Shown here piece by piece: positions 8,229-16,844 of a stretch of DNA of 56,518 nt (its first letter is position 1; each line of letters begins with the position of its first letter). The notes beneath the pieces were generated by a model. That model did no database searches. It had not been told where the DNA came from and worked only from the letters and a program-made list of their open reading frames with translations. Location: contig NZ_LMDI01000018.1 of NCBI RefSeq assembly GCF_001425785.1, positions 103,738 through 160,255 of the forward strand. The letters run 5' to 3'. The position numbers and the translations under genes are program-made. This stretch comes from Rhizobacter sp. Root1221 (GTDB lineage: Bacteria > Pseudomonadota > Gammaproteobacteria > Burkholderiales > Burkholderiaceae_C).

Positions 8229-9362
8229 ATGGCCACGCTGCCGGGCCATCCCATCCTGCAGTTCGGCACGAGCCGGTTCCTGCAGGCGCATGTGGACCTG
8301 TTCGTGTCCGAAGCCGCTGAACGCGGGGACGCGCTCGGCGGCATCACCGTGGTGCAGACCACGGGCAGCGCGGTGAGCAGCGCGCGCACCGCCGCGCTCG
8401 CGCGGGACGAAGGCTACGAGGTCATCGTGCGCGGCCTGGTGGACGGGCAGCCCTCGGAGGTGCGCAAGATATCGCGGTCCGTTCGCGAGTCGCTCGACGC
8501 AAGAACGCAGTGGGCCACGGTGCGGGCGCGGGCCTGCGGCCCCGTGCGGGTCATCGTGTCCAACACCGGTGACACCGGGTGGCAGTGCATCGCCGAAGAC
8601 ACGGCAGCGCTGCTGTCGGGCGATGCGGCGGCGCCGGTGTCGTTCCCGGCCAAGCTGGTGGTGCTCCTGCACGACCGGTGGCAGGCCCGGCCGACCGCCG
8701 ACCTGACGGTGCTGCCGTGTGAGCTGGTCTCGCGCAACGGCGAGCGCCTGCGCGACATCGTGGTGGACCTCGCCCGAACCTGGGCCTGCGCGCCGGCCTG
8801 CGTGGCGTGGATGCAATCCCATGTCGTGTGGGCCAACTCGCTGGTGGACCGCATCGTGTCGGAGGCGCTGGACCCGGTGGGTGCGGTGGCGGAGCCCTAT
8901 GCGCTGTGGGCGATCGAACGCCAGCCACGGCTGCAACTGCCCTGTGGCCACCCGGCCATCGTGCTCACCGACGACCTGGCGCGGTTCGAGCGCTTGAAGC
9001 TTTTCCTGCTGAACCTCGGGCACACAGTGCTCGCCGACCTGTGGCTGCGGGGTGGTCACGGCGGTGACATGACGGTTCGGCAGGCCATGAACGACACGCC
9101 ACTGCGCGACGCGCTGGAAGCCGCATGGCAGCAGGAGGTGCTGCCGGTGTTCGATGCCCTGGGGGAGGGCGTCGCCGCCCGCACGTACCTGGCCGGACTC
9201 CGCGACCGCTTTCTCAACCCCTACCTGGCCCACCGGCTCGCCGACATCGCGCAGAACCACGCGCAGAAGAAGCAGCGGCGCATCGAACCGGTCGTTGCGT
9301 TGGCGCGGTCGCGGGTGCCCGGGCTGCTGCAACCTCAACTCCGGCGCGTGCTCGCCGACTGA
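8229..9362 (+). CDS. uxaB-like: Mannitol-dehydrogenase-family oxidoreductase, tagaturonate reductase-like
   Basis: 377 residues, a polyol-specific long-chain dehydrogenase. The N-terminal FGTSRFLQAHVD strand corresponds to the FGxGxFxRAxxD motif of UxaB/UxuB. LPCELVSRNG and SLVDRIV are conserved, and the catalytic K-x4-N-x2-H motif appears as KLFLLNLGH. The best reading is reduction of D-tagaturonate to D-altronate by NADH; fructuronate reductase is the alternative. It is shorter than E. coli UxaB (about 480 residues). I use the ATG 2 bp after the previous stop; GTG at 8220 would add three residues. Altronate dehydratase follows two genes downstream, consistent with altronate as the product. 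Confidence 0.82.
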   Translation: MATLPGHPILQFGTSRFLQAHVDLFVSEAAERGDALGGITVVQTTGSAVSSARTAALARDEGYEVIVRGLVDGQPSEVRKISRSVRESLDARTQWATVRARACGPVRVIVSNTGDTGWQCIAEDTAALLSGDAAAPVSFPAKLVVLLHDRWQARPTADLTVLPCELVSRNGERLRDIVVDLARTWACAPACVAWMQSHVVWANSLVDRIVSEALDPVGAVAEPYALWAIERQPRLQLPCGHPAIVLTDDLARFERLKLFLLNLGHTVLADLWLRGGHGGDMTVRQAMNDTPLRDALEAAWQQEVLPVFDALGEGVAARTYLAGLRDRFLNPYLAHRLADIAQNHAQKKQRRIEPVVALARSRVPGLLQPQLRRVLAD

Positions 9363-9375
9363 CGGACTTTTCGAC

Positions 9376-9705
9376 ATGGAACGAATGGGCATGGTGATCG
9401 GCATCGCGCCGGAACACATCGACGAATACCGCCGGCTTCACGCCGCCGTCTGGCCATCGGTGCTGAGCCGGTTGGCCGCATCCCACATCCGCAACTACAG
9501 CATCTTCCTGCGAGAGCCCGAGAACCTGCTGTTCGGCTGCTGGGAGTACCACGGCAACGACTACGCCGCCGACATGGCGGCCATCGCCGAGGATCCGGAA
9601 ACCCGCCGGTGGTGGGCCCTCTGCGGACCCTGCCAGCGTCCACTCGACAGCCGCGGCGAGGGTGAACACTGGGCGCCGATGGAGCAGGTGTTCCATGCCG
9701 ACTGA
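9376..9705 (+). CDS. RhaM-family mutarotase, probable L-fucose/L-galactose mutarotase
   Basis: 109 residues, the usual size of the L-rhamnose mutarotase (RhaM, DUF718) ferredoxin-like fold. It has the family N-terminus MVIGIAPEHIDEYRRLHAAVWP with its catalytic His, the RNYSIFL strand, LFGCWEY, and a C-terminal MEQVFH. The family interconverts alpha and beta anomers of 6-deoxy sugars. In L-fucose clusters a member supplies the anomer used by the NAD-dependent dehydrogenase. It ends 11 bp inside the altronate dehydratase gene, indicating coupled translation. Confidence 0.87.
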   Translation: MERMGMVIGIAPEHIDEYRRLHAAVWPSVLSRLAASHIRNYSIFLREPENLLFGCWEYHGNDYAADMAAIAEDPETRRWWALCGPCQRPLDSRGEGEHWAPMEQVFHAD

Positions 9706-11236
9706 CACCACCCCGACCCAGCAGCTGCTCGTGCTGCATGCGAGCGACAACGTGGGCGTGGCCCGCGTGGACATCACCCGCGGCACCACGCTGAACCCGC
9801 ACCCGGAAACCGCCGTGGTCGCGAGGGGTGACATCGGCGCCGGCCACAAGATCGCGCTGCGCGACATCCCGCGTGGCGGTGCCGTGTTGAAGTACGGGCA
9901 GGTGATCGGCGTGGCGCGCGACGCGATCCCGGCCGGTGACCACGTGCACGTGCACAACGTCGGGATGGGCGAGTCGAACCTCGCGCATGGCGTGGGGCGG
10001 TCCTACCGGCCCACGGTGCCCATCGAACCGGCGGCCACGTTCGAAGGGTTCGTGCGCGGCGACGGGCGGGTCGGCACCCGCAACTACATCGGCGTGATCT
10101 CGTCGGTGAACTGCTCTGCCACGGTGTGCAAGGCCATCGCGCAGGCCTTCGCCGGACCGGGGCTGGCCGCGTACCCGAGTGTCGACGGTGTCGTGGCCAT
10201 CACACACGGCAGCGGGTGTGGCATGAGCGGCGAGGGCGAGGGCATCGACGTGCTGCGGCGCACGCTGCGGGGTTACGCCACCCATCCCAACTTCGCGGCG
10301 GTGCTGGTGATCGGCCTGGGGTGCGAGGTGAACCAGGTCGACCTGATCACCGAGGGGCTGGCCACGGACCGTGGGTCGCGGCTGCGGTCGATGACGGTGC
10401 AGCAGGCCGGTGGCACGCGCGAAGCCATCGAACAAGGCACCGCCATCGTGCACCAGTTGGCCGCCGCTGCCGCAACGGCGCGGCGCAGCACGGTGCCCGT
10501 GTCGCGGCTGGTGGTCGGCCTGCAGTGCGGGGGATCCGATGGTTACTCGGGCATCAGCGCCAATCCGGCGTTGGGGGCGGCAGTGGACTTGCTGGTGCGC
10601 CACGGCGGCACGGCCATCCTGTCGGAAACGCCGGAGATCCACGGGGCCGAACACCTGCTGACGGCACGCGCCGCCAGCCCCGCGGTGGCGCACGCGCTGA
10701 TGGCCCGGCTGCAATGGTGGGAGGCCTATACCACGCAGCACGGTGCAACGATGAACAACAACCCGTCACCGGGCAACAAGGCCGGCGGCATCACCACCAT
10801 CCTCGAGAAGTCGCTCGGCGCGGTGGCCAAGGGCGGTGGCAGCGGCCTGATGGACGTGGTGGTGTACGCCCAACCGGTGAGCGGTCCCGGCCTCGTGTTC
10901 ATGGACACCCCGGGGTACGACCCGGTGTCGGCCACGGGCCAGGTGGCCGGTGGTGCGAACCTGATCTGCTTCACCACGGGGCGGGGCTCCACCTACGGCT
11001 GCAAGCCCACGCCGTCGCTGAAGATCGCGACCAACACGGCCATGTACCGCCGCATGCGCATGGACATGGACTTCAATGCCGGCGACATCGTGGACGGTGT
11101 GCTGAGCGTGCAGGACGCCGGGGGGCGCCTGTTCGAGCTGATGCTGGCCACCGCGTCCGGTGCGTCGTCGCTGAGCGAAGTGCATGGCCTGGGCGACAAC
11201 GAGTTCGTGCCCTGGCAACTCGGCGCGGTCATGTGA
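9695..11236 (+). CDS. uxaA: Altronate dehydratase
   Basis: 513 residues. The N-terminal SAF domain (about 1-95) includes the GHKIALRDIPRGGAVLKYGQ segment. It is followed by the altronate/galactarate dehydratase body with DGRVGTRNYIG, HGSGCGM and GLGCEVNQ, where Cys and His ligands for iron are expected, and the later KAGGITTILEKS and CKPTPSLKI motifs. It dehydrates D-altronate to 2-keto-3-deoxy-D-gluconate (KDG). SAF and catalytic parts are fused as in E. coli UxaA. The kinase gene downstream, overlapping by 1 bp, would phosphorylate the product. ATG at 9695 gives the canonical short N-terminus and overlaps the mutarotase gene by 11 bp. Confidence 0.93.
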   Translation: MPTDTTPTQQLLVLHASDNVGVARVDITRGTTLNPHPETAVVARGDIGAGHKIALRDIPRGGAVLKYGQVIGVARDAIPAGDHVHVHNVGMGESNLAHGVGRSYRPTVPIEPAATFEGFVRGDGRVGTRNYIGVISSVNCSATVCKAIAQAFAGPGLAAYPSVDGVVAITHGSGCGMSGEGEGIDVLRRTLRGYATHPNFAAVLVIGLGCEVNQVDLITEGLATDRGSRLRSMTVQQAGGTREAIEQGTAIVHQLAAAAATARRSTVPVSRLVVGLQCGGSDGYSGISANPALGAAVDLLVRHGGTAILSETPEIHGAEHLLTARAASPAVAHALMARLQWWEAYTTQHGATMNNNPSPGNKAGGITTILEKSLGAVAKGGGSGLMDVVVYAQPVSGPGLVFMDTPGYDPVSATGQVAGGANLICFTTGRGSTYGCKPTPSLKIATNTAMYRRMRMDMDFNAGDIVDGVLSVQDAGGRLFELMLATASGASSLSEVHGLGDNEFVPWQLGAVM

Positions 11237-12192
11237 TGGTGCCGTTCGACGTGGATGTGCTGACCCTGGGCGAGGCCATGGTGCTGTTCGCCGCCGAGGA
11301 CGCGGGGCCGCTGGCCGGGGCCGCCCGTTTCAGGCGCTTCTGTGCCGGGGCCGAACTGAACGTGGCCATCGGGCTCGCCCGGCTCGGTTTGCGGGTGGGC
11401 TACCTGAGCCGCGTGGGCGACGACGCGTTCGGCACGTTCCTGCTCGACACGATGCGGCACGAGGGCGTCCACACCGGCCTCGTCGCGGTGGACGACACCC
11501 GACCCACCGGCTTCATGCTCAAGTCCCGTGCGACCGACGGCCGAGACCCGGAGATCGAGTACCACCGCCGGCATTCGGCGGCCAGTGCCATGGCGGGTGG
11601 CGACCTCGCCTCGCTCCGGCCGGTGCGCGCACGCCACCTGCACGTCACCGGCATCACCCCGGCGCTGTCGCCCGGTTGCCGCGAACTCGTGTTCGAGACG
11701 GTGCGCTGGGCGAGGGCTCGCGGGATGAGCGTGTCGTTCGATCCGAACCTGCGGCCGCGCCTGTGGCCTTCGGCCGAGGAGATGTGCCGCACCGTCAACA
11801 CGTTGGCCGGCTTGAGCGACCTGGTGTTGCCGGGCATCGCGGAAGGGCGACGGTTGACGGGGCTCGACGATGCCGCAACCATTGCACGGCACTACCTGGA
11901 CCTGGGCGCCGCGGACGTGGTCGTCAAGCTCGGTGCGGACGGGGCGTGGTGTGCAGGCCGGGACGGGCTGTCGACCCGGGTGCCCGGCGTGCCGGTGCCG
12001 AAGGTGGTGGACACCGTGGGCGCGGGGGATGGTTTCGCCGTGGGGGTGATCAGCGCCCGGCTGGAAGGACTGGACCTCGTGGCCGCCGCGATGCGGGGCA
12101 ACCGCATCGGCGCGCGGGTCGTGCAGCACCCCGGCGACAGCGACGGCCTTCCGACACGAGAACAGCTCGACGCGTGGGGGCCCACGCCATGA
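11236..12192 (+). CDS. kdgK: PfkB-family carbohydrate kinase, probable KDG kinase
   Basis: 318 residues, ribokinase/PfkB fold. It has an N-terminal LTLGEAMVLFA strand, the substrate-binding G-x-E-x-N-x-A region CAGAELNVAIGLARLG, VSFDPNLRPRLW, and the C-terminal signature DTVGAGDGFAVG with the catalytic Asp. KDG kinases have this FDxNxRxxLW arrangement. It would convert KDG from altronate dehydratase to KDPG for the Entner-Doudoroff aldolase, which is not in the window. The start codon overlaps the uxaA stop (TGATG). Confidence 0.88.
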   Translation: MVPFDVDVLTLGEAMVLFAAEDAGPLAGAARFRRFCAGAELNVAIGLARLGLRVGYLSRVGDDAFGTFLLDTMRHEGVHTGLVAVDDTRPTGFMLKSRATDGRDPEIEYHRRHSAASAMAGGDLASLRPVRARHLHVTGITPALSPGCRELVFETVRWARARGMSVSFDPNLRPRLWPSAEEMCRTVNTLAGLSDLVLPGIAEGRRLTGLDDAATIARHYLDLGAADVVVKLGADGAWCAGRDGLSTRVPGVPVPKVVDTVGAGDGFAVGVISARLEGLDLVAAAMRGNRIGARVVQHPGDSDGLPTREQLDAWGPTP

Positions 12193-12227
12193 CGCGGGTG
12201 GATCAACAACCGTTGCAAAGGTCAACC

Positions 12228-12989
12228 ATGAATGCCGTGAATCTCGAAGGGAAGACGATCCTGATCACCGCCGCGGGCCAGGGCATCGGCCGCGCCAGCG
12301 CCCTGGCCTGCGCGAGCGCCGGCGCCCGCGTCGTGGCCACCGACATCGACCCCGCGCTGCTGGAGCGGCTCGCCGCCGCCCACGGCAGCATCGAGACGCG
12401 TCTGCTCGACGTGCGCGACGATGCCGCCGTCGCGGCGCTGGCCGGCGACTTGCCGGCCCTGGATGGCTTGTTCAACTGCGCGGGCTTCGTGCACCAGGGC
12501 ACCGTGCTGGAGTGCGATGACGCCGCCTGGGACTTCAGCTTCGACCTGAACGTGAAGGGCGCCTACCGGGTGATCCGCGCGGTCCTGCCCCGCATGTTGG
12601 AGCGCATGGCGAACCAGAAGAGCAGCGGGTCCATCCTCAACATGGCGTCGATGGCGTCGTCGGTGAAGGGGTTCCCGAACCGGTTCGCCTACGGCACCAC
12701 CAAGGCGGCGGTGATCGGCATGACGAAGGCGATCGCCGCCGACTACGTGCGCGTCGGCCTGCGGTGCAATGCCTTGTGCCCGGGCACCGTGGACACACCG
12801 TCGCTGCGCCAGCGCATCGCCGGCGCGCCGGACCCCGTGCAGGCCGAGAAGGACTTCATCGCGCGCCAGCCCATGGGCCGCCTGGCCACGGTGGATGACA
12901 TCGCGCCGCAAGTGGTGTTCCTGCTCAGCGACGCCTCCCGTTTTGTCACGGGCCAGGCCGTGCTGGTCGACGGTGGTGTGACGATCTGA
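12228..12989 (+). CDS. Short-chain dehydrogenase, probable 2-keto-3-deoxy-L-fuconate dehydrogenase
   Basis: 253 residues, classical SDR. The cofactor motif is TAAGQGIGRA with an Asp after the second strand (ATDID), indicating NAD preference. NCAG is the structural motif; the catalytic Ser lies in NMASMASS and the Tyr-x3-Lys in YGTTKAA. The C-terminus is VTGQAVLVDGG. The TAAGQGIGRA start is typical of dehydrogenases that oxidise 2-keto-3-deoxy-L-fuconate at C4 in the non-phosphorylated L-fucose/D-arabinose pathway, and an FAH hydrolase follows directly. ATG at 12228 has AAAGG upstream; an in-frame ATG at 12189 would add 13 residues and overlap the kinase stop. Confidence 0.85.
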   Translation: MNAVNLEGKTILITAAGQGIGRASALACASAGARVVATDIDPALLERLAAAHGSIETRLLDVRDDAAVAALAGDLPALDGLFNCAGFVHQGTVLECDDAAWDFSFDLNVKGAYRVIRAVLPRMLERMANQKSSGSILNMASMASSVKGFPNRFAYGTTKAAVIGMTKAIAADYVRVGLRCNALCPGTVDTPSLRQRIAGAPDPVQAEKDFIARQPMGRLATVDDIAPQVVFLLSDASRFVTGQAVLVDGGVTI

Positions 12990-13034
12990 GTTCCTGCGCG
13001 CCTTTCTCCAACCCTTCCTCTTTCGAAAGCTCCC

Positions 13035-13892
13035 ATGAAACTGTTGCGTCACGGCCCGCGCGGCCAGGAAAAACCCGGCCTGCTGGACAACGACGGGCTC
13101 GTCCGTGATCTCTCCGGGGTCATCCCGGACATCGCTGGCGACGTGCTTACCCCCGAAGGCCTCGAGCGCCTGCGGCACATCGCCATCGGCAGCCTGCCGA
13201 TCGTGCCCGGCACCCCGCAACAAGGGCTGCGCCTCGGCCCGTGCGTGGGCCGGGTGGGGAAGTTCATCTGCATCGGCCTGAACTACGCCGACCACGCCGC
13301 GGAATCCGGCATGCCGGTGCCGCCCGAGCCGGTGGTGTTCTCCAAGTGGACCAGCGCGATCGTGGGGCCGAACGACGCGGTGGAGATCCCGCGCGGCAGC
13401 CGGCGCACCGACTGGGAGGTCGAACTCGGCGTGGTCATCGGCCGGGGCGGCCGCTACATCGCCGAGGCCGACGCGCTGGGCCACGTGGCCGGCTACTGCG
13501 TCATCAACGACGTGTCGGAGCGCGAGGTGCAGCTCGAACGGGGCGGTGGCCAGTGGGACAAGGGCAAGGGCCATGACACCTTCGGCCCCATCGGGCCGTG
13601 GCTGGTGACGGCCGACGAAGTGCCCGATCCGCAGGCCCTGGACCTCTGGCTCGAGGTCGACGGCCGCCGCTTCCAGAACGGGAACACCCGCACGATGGTC
13701 TTCGGCGTGGCGAAGCTCGTGAGTCACCTGAGCCAGTTCATGAGCTTGCAGCCCGGCGACCTGATCTCGACCGGTACGCCACCCGGCGTGGGCCTCGGGC
13801 AGAAGCCCCCGGTCTACCTGGCCGCCGGCCAGACCATGCGCCTGGGCATCCAGGGCCTCGGCGAACAACAGCAACGGACGGTGCAGGCGTGA
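13035..13892 (+). CDS. FAH-family hydrolase, probable 2,4-diketo-3-deoxy-L-fuconate hydrolase
   Basis: 285 residues, normal for bacterial fumarylacetoacetate-hydrolase-family proteins. Family motifs are FICIGLNYADHAAE (about residues 77-90), the metal-binding Glu pair in DWEVELGVVIG, INDVSEREVQ, and the C-terminal STGTPPGVG loop. In L-fucose clusters this protein cleaves 2,4-diketo-3-deoxy-L-fuconate to pyruvate and L-lactate. By sequence alone, annotation pipelines often call it ureidoglycolate lyase; the flanking dehydratase and dehydrogenase make the fuconate assignment more likely. Confidence 0.88.
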   Translation: MKLLRHGPRGQEKPGLLDNDGLVRDLSGVIPDIAGDVLTPEGLERLRHIAIGSLPIVPGTPQQGLRLGPCVGRVGKFICIGLNYADHAAESGMPVPPEPVVFSKWTSAIVGPNDAVEIPRGSRRTDWEVELGVVIGRGGRYIAEADALGHVAGYCVINDVSEREVQLERGGGQWDKGKGHDTFGPIGPWLVTADEVPDPQALDLWLEVDGRRFQNGNTRTMVFGVAKLVSHLSQFMSLQPGDLISTGTPPGVGLGQKPPVYLAAGQTMRLGIQGLGEQQQRTVQA

Positions 13893-13917
13893 TGCTTCGC
13901 GCCGGGATGACCACACC

Positions 13918-15198
13918 ATGACCACCATCCGAGCCATGCGCGTCCTCGACGTGCGGTTTCCCACGTCCGTCCAGCGGGACGGGTCCGACGCGATGAACCC
14001 GGACCCCGACTATTCGGCCGCCTACGTGGTCCTCGAGACGGATCGGCCGGACCTGGAAGGTCATGGCCTGACCTTCACGATCGGCCGCGGCAACGAGATC
14101 TGCTGCGCCGCGATCCGTGCGCTGGAACCCCTCGTGGTCGGCCTCGACCTGGCGTGGGTCGCGGCCGACATGGGGCGCTTCTGGCGCCACATCACGTCCG
14201 ACAGCCAGCTGCGGTGGATCGGCCCGGACAAGGGGGCGATCCACCTGGCCACCGGCGCGGTCGTCAACGCGGTGTGGGACCTGTGGGCCAAGGCCGAGGG
14301 CAAGCCCGTGTGGCAGCTGGTGGCCGACATGAGCCCGGAACAACTGGTGCGGCTGATCGACTTCCGGTACATCACCGACTGCATCACGCCGGACGAAGCG
14401 CTGGCGTTGCTGCGCGAACGCGAGGCCGGCAAGGCCGCCCGTCTGGCGGACCTCGTGGCCAACGGATACCCCTGCTACACCACGTCGGCTGGCTGGCTGG
14501 GTTACGGCGACGACAAGCTGCGGCGCCTGGCGCAGCAGGCCGTGGACGAAGGTTTCACGCACATCAAGCTGAAGGTGGGCCGCGACCTGGCGGACGACGT
14601 GCGCCGCGTGCGCATTGCCCGCGAGGTGCTCGGCCCCGACCGCCAGTTGATGATCGACGCCAACCAGGTGTGGGAGGTGGACGAGGCCATCGGCTGGCTG
14701 AAAGCGCTCGCGTTCGCGAAACCCTGGTTCATCGAGGAACCCACGAGCCCCGATGACATCGAGGGGCACCGGCGCATCCGCAACGAGATGAAGGGGCACA
14801 TGCAGGTGGCCACTGGCGAAATGTGCCAGAACCGCATCATGTTCAAGCAACTCATCATGCGGGGTGCGATCGACGTCGTCCAGATCGATGCGTGCCGGTT
14901 GGGCGGGGTGAACGAGGTGCTCGCTGTGATGCTGATGGCGGCAAAACACGGGCTCAAGGTGTGCCCGCATGCCGGGGGCGTGGGCCTTTGCGAGTACGTG
15001 CAGCACCTCTCGATGATCGATTACCTTTGCATCGCCGGGTCGAAGGAGGGCCGGGTGATCGAGTACGTGGACCACCTGCACGAACACTTCATCGACCCGT
15101 GTGTCATCCGCGATGCGGCCTACATGCCGCCCACGCGCCCGGGCTATTCCATTGAAATGAAGCGGTCGTCGCTGGCTGCGCACACGCACCGCCACTGA
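13918..15198 (+). CDS. fucD: L-fuconate dehydratase, enolase superfamily
   Basis: 426 residues, the length of FucD/ENOSF1-type dehydratases. Active-site elements in order: a Lys pair in HIKLKVG on barrel strand 2 (about residue 219); Asp in MIDANQVW; Glu in FIEEPT; Glu in ATGEMC; His in CPHAGGVG followed by GLCEYVQH. It removes water from L-fuconate to give 2-keto-3-deoxy-L-fuconate. It starts 25 bp after the hydrolase and is followed after 14 bp by the L-fucose dehydrogenase gene. The capping-domain stretch DPDYSAAYV near residue 28 is typical of this family. Confidence 0.93.
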   Translation: MTTIRAMRVLDVRFPTSVQRDGSDAMNPDPDYSAAYVVLETDRPDLEGHGLTFTIGRGNEICCAAIRALEPLVVGLDLAWVAADMGRFWRHITSDSQLRWIGPDKGAIHLATGAVVNAVWDLWAKAEGKPVWQLVADMSPEQLVRLIDFRYITDCITPDEALALLREREAGKAARLADLVANGYPCYTTSAGWLGYGDDKLRRLAQQAVDEGFTHIKLKVGRDLADDVRRVRIAREVLGPDRQLMIDANQVWEVDEAIGWLKALAFAKPWFIEEPTSPDDIEGHRRIRNEMKGHMQVATGEMCQNRIMFKQLIMRGAIDVVQIDACRLGGVNEVLAVMLMAAKHGLKVCPHAGGVGLCEYVQHLSMIDYLCIAGSKEGRVIEYVDHLHEHFIDPCVIRDAAYMPPTRPGYSIEMKRSSLAAHTHRH

Positions 15199-15212
15199 AG
15201 GGAACACACGCG

Positions 15213-15989
15213 ATGGACCTGCACCTGGACGACAAGGTCGTTGTCATCACCGGTGGCGGTGAAGGCATCGGCGGCGCCATCACCCTCCAGCTGGCGCGCG
15301 AGGGCGCCGTGCCGGTGATCCTGGGCCGAGATGAACTGCAGCCCGGCTTCGAACGTGAACTGCGCGCGCTGGCGCCCCGGTTCCGGTTTTTCCAGCTGGA
15401 CCTCCGCGACGAAGCCGCCTGCACGGCTGCGGTGCAAGCCACCGTGGCCGAGCTGGGCGGCATCGACGCACTCGTCAACAATGCCGGCATCAACGACGGT
15501 GTCGGGCTCGCGGCAGGCACCCAGGCCTTCCGGCAGTCGCTCGAGGCCAACCTGGTCCATGCCTACCTGCTCGCGCACCTGTGCGCCGAGTCCATCAAGG
15601 CGCGCCGTGGCACCATCGTCAACGTGTCGTCGAAGACGGCGCTGACCGGCCAAGGCGACACCAGTGGCTACGTGGCGGCCAAGGGCGCGCTGCTGGGTTT
15701 GACACGCGAGTGGGCGGTGAGCCTGGCGCCCCATGGCGTGCGCGTGAACGCGGTCCTGCCCGCCGAAGTGATGACCCCGATGTACCGCCGCTGGCTCCAG
15801 TCCCGGCCCGATCCCGAGGCCGCGGCCCGCACCATCGCCGACCGCATTCCGCTGGGCCACCGCATGACCACCGATGCCGAGATCGCCGACCTGGTGGTCT
15901 TCCTGATCTCCGACCGGTCGTCGCACACCACGGGGCAGTGGCTGCACCCGGATGGCGGGTACGTTCACCTGGACCGGGCACTGGGCTGA
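15213..15989 (+). CDS. L-fucose dehydrogenase (SDR family)
   Basis: 258 residues. The cofactor motif is TGGGEGIGGAI; then NNAGINDGVGL, the catalytic Ser in NVSSKTALTGQG, Tyr-x3-Lys in YVAAKGA, and the conserved PAEVMTPMYR and DGGYVHLDRAL C-terminus. By recall these segments match the characterised Burkholderia multivorans L-fucose dehydrogenase closely. It oxidises L-fucose at C1 to the lactone with NAD; enzymes of this group also use L-galactose and D-arabinose. It is the last gene of the cluster, and its final 25 bp overlap the convergent HAD phosphatase gene. Confidence 0.9.
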   Translation: MDLHLDDKVVVITGGGEGIGGAITLQLAREGAVPVILGRDELQPGFERELRALAPRFRFFQLDLRDEAACTAAVQATVAELGGIDALVNNAGINDGVGLAAGTQAFRQSLEANLVHAYLLAHLCAESIKARRGTIVNVSSKTALTGQGDTSGYVAAKGALLGLTREWAVSLAPHGVRVNAVLPAEVMTPMYRRWLQSRPDPEAAARTIADRIPLGHRMTTDAEIADLVVFLISDRSSHTTGQWLHPDGGYVHLDRALG

Positions 15990-16747
15990 CCGCGCAGGCA
16001 GTCGTCCACCCATTCCGCAAACCCGAACCCGCCGGGTGCGCGGGTGATGTGTGCCGGCGGATGGGCAAGGTGCGGCAGGTGTGGCCGCACGTTGGCCACG
16101 CCCACGCTGCGCGGGTACGCCTCGAACATCTGGGCGTCGTTGAGCGAATCGCCCACGAACACCGCGTGGGCCGCACGGTCGGCATCGTTCCACCCGAACC
16201 GCTGGTGCAGCCAGCGCTGGGCGGCGAGCCGCTTGCTGAAGTCGCCGAGCCACAGGTTGATGTGGATGGAACTGGCCGTGGCCTGCACGCCCGCGGCGTG
16301 GGCGGCGTCCAGCGCGCGGCGCACGTCGGCGGCGGGAACGGGGTCGACCTCCTGTGCATGGTCGAGCGCGAGGTCGTAGCGGCGGTAGCCGTTGTCGCGT
16401 GCCAACCCGAGCCCCGGCACCTGGGCCATCACCCTCGCGGCCACGTCGGCAAGCTGAACCCGGTGGCGCGCGCGGGTGGTCTCATCCTGTGTGTCGTGGT
16501 ACCGCAGGTGGCGGCCATCGCGTTCGATCACGAACGCACCGTTTTCGCCGATGACCGCGGCCACCGGCCAGGTGCGGGCCATCTGGTCGCACCAGCCGGC
16601 GCAGGCCCCGGTGATGGGGATCACCTCGATGCCGGCCTGCGCCAGGCGGTACATCGCCTGCAGCGCCTCGGCGGGCAGGCGGCCCTCCCAGGTCAGGGTG
16701 TCATCGACGTCGGTCAGCACGAGGCGGGGCGGGAGCGAGGCGGCCAT
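15965..16747 (-). CDS. HAD-family sugar-phosphatase-like hydrolase
   Basis: 260 residues, HAD type IIB (Cof/sucrose-phosphatase-like). Motif I is LTDVDDTLTW with the Asp nucleophile and general acid; motif II is the Thr in PITGAC; the motif IV region is FVGDSLNDAQMF; GVANVRPHL follows. The cap domain lies between, about residues 85-185. These enzymes dephosphorylate sugar or sugar-acid phosphates. ATG at 16747 begins just before motif I; an upstream in-frame start at 16864 would add 39 low-complexity residues and reach into the PepSY gene's 3' end. It converges on the fucose dehydrogenase with a 25-bp overlap, so a role in that pathway is possible but not shown. Confidence 0.82.
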   Translation of the reverse strand: MAASLPPRLVLTDVDDTLTWEGRLPAEALQAMYRLAQAGIEVIPITGACAGWCDQMARTWPVAAVIGENGAFVIERDGRHLRYHDTQDETTRARHRVQLADVAARVMAQVPGLGLARDNGYRRYDLALDHAQEVDPVPAADVRRALDAAHAAGVQATASSIHINLWLGDFSKRLAAQRWLHQRFGWNDADRAAHAVFVGDSLNDAQMFEAYPRSVGVANVRPHLPHLAHPPAHITRAPGGFGFAEWVDDCLRGQPSARSR

Positions 16748-16844
16748 GGCAGGTGGGCGGGTGAACAGAAGGTGCCCAGTGTGCCCGGGGTCCACATGGG
16801 GCGTCGAACCGGCACCGTTGTCGGGGCCGGTGTTTCCCTGGGCG

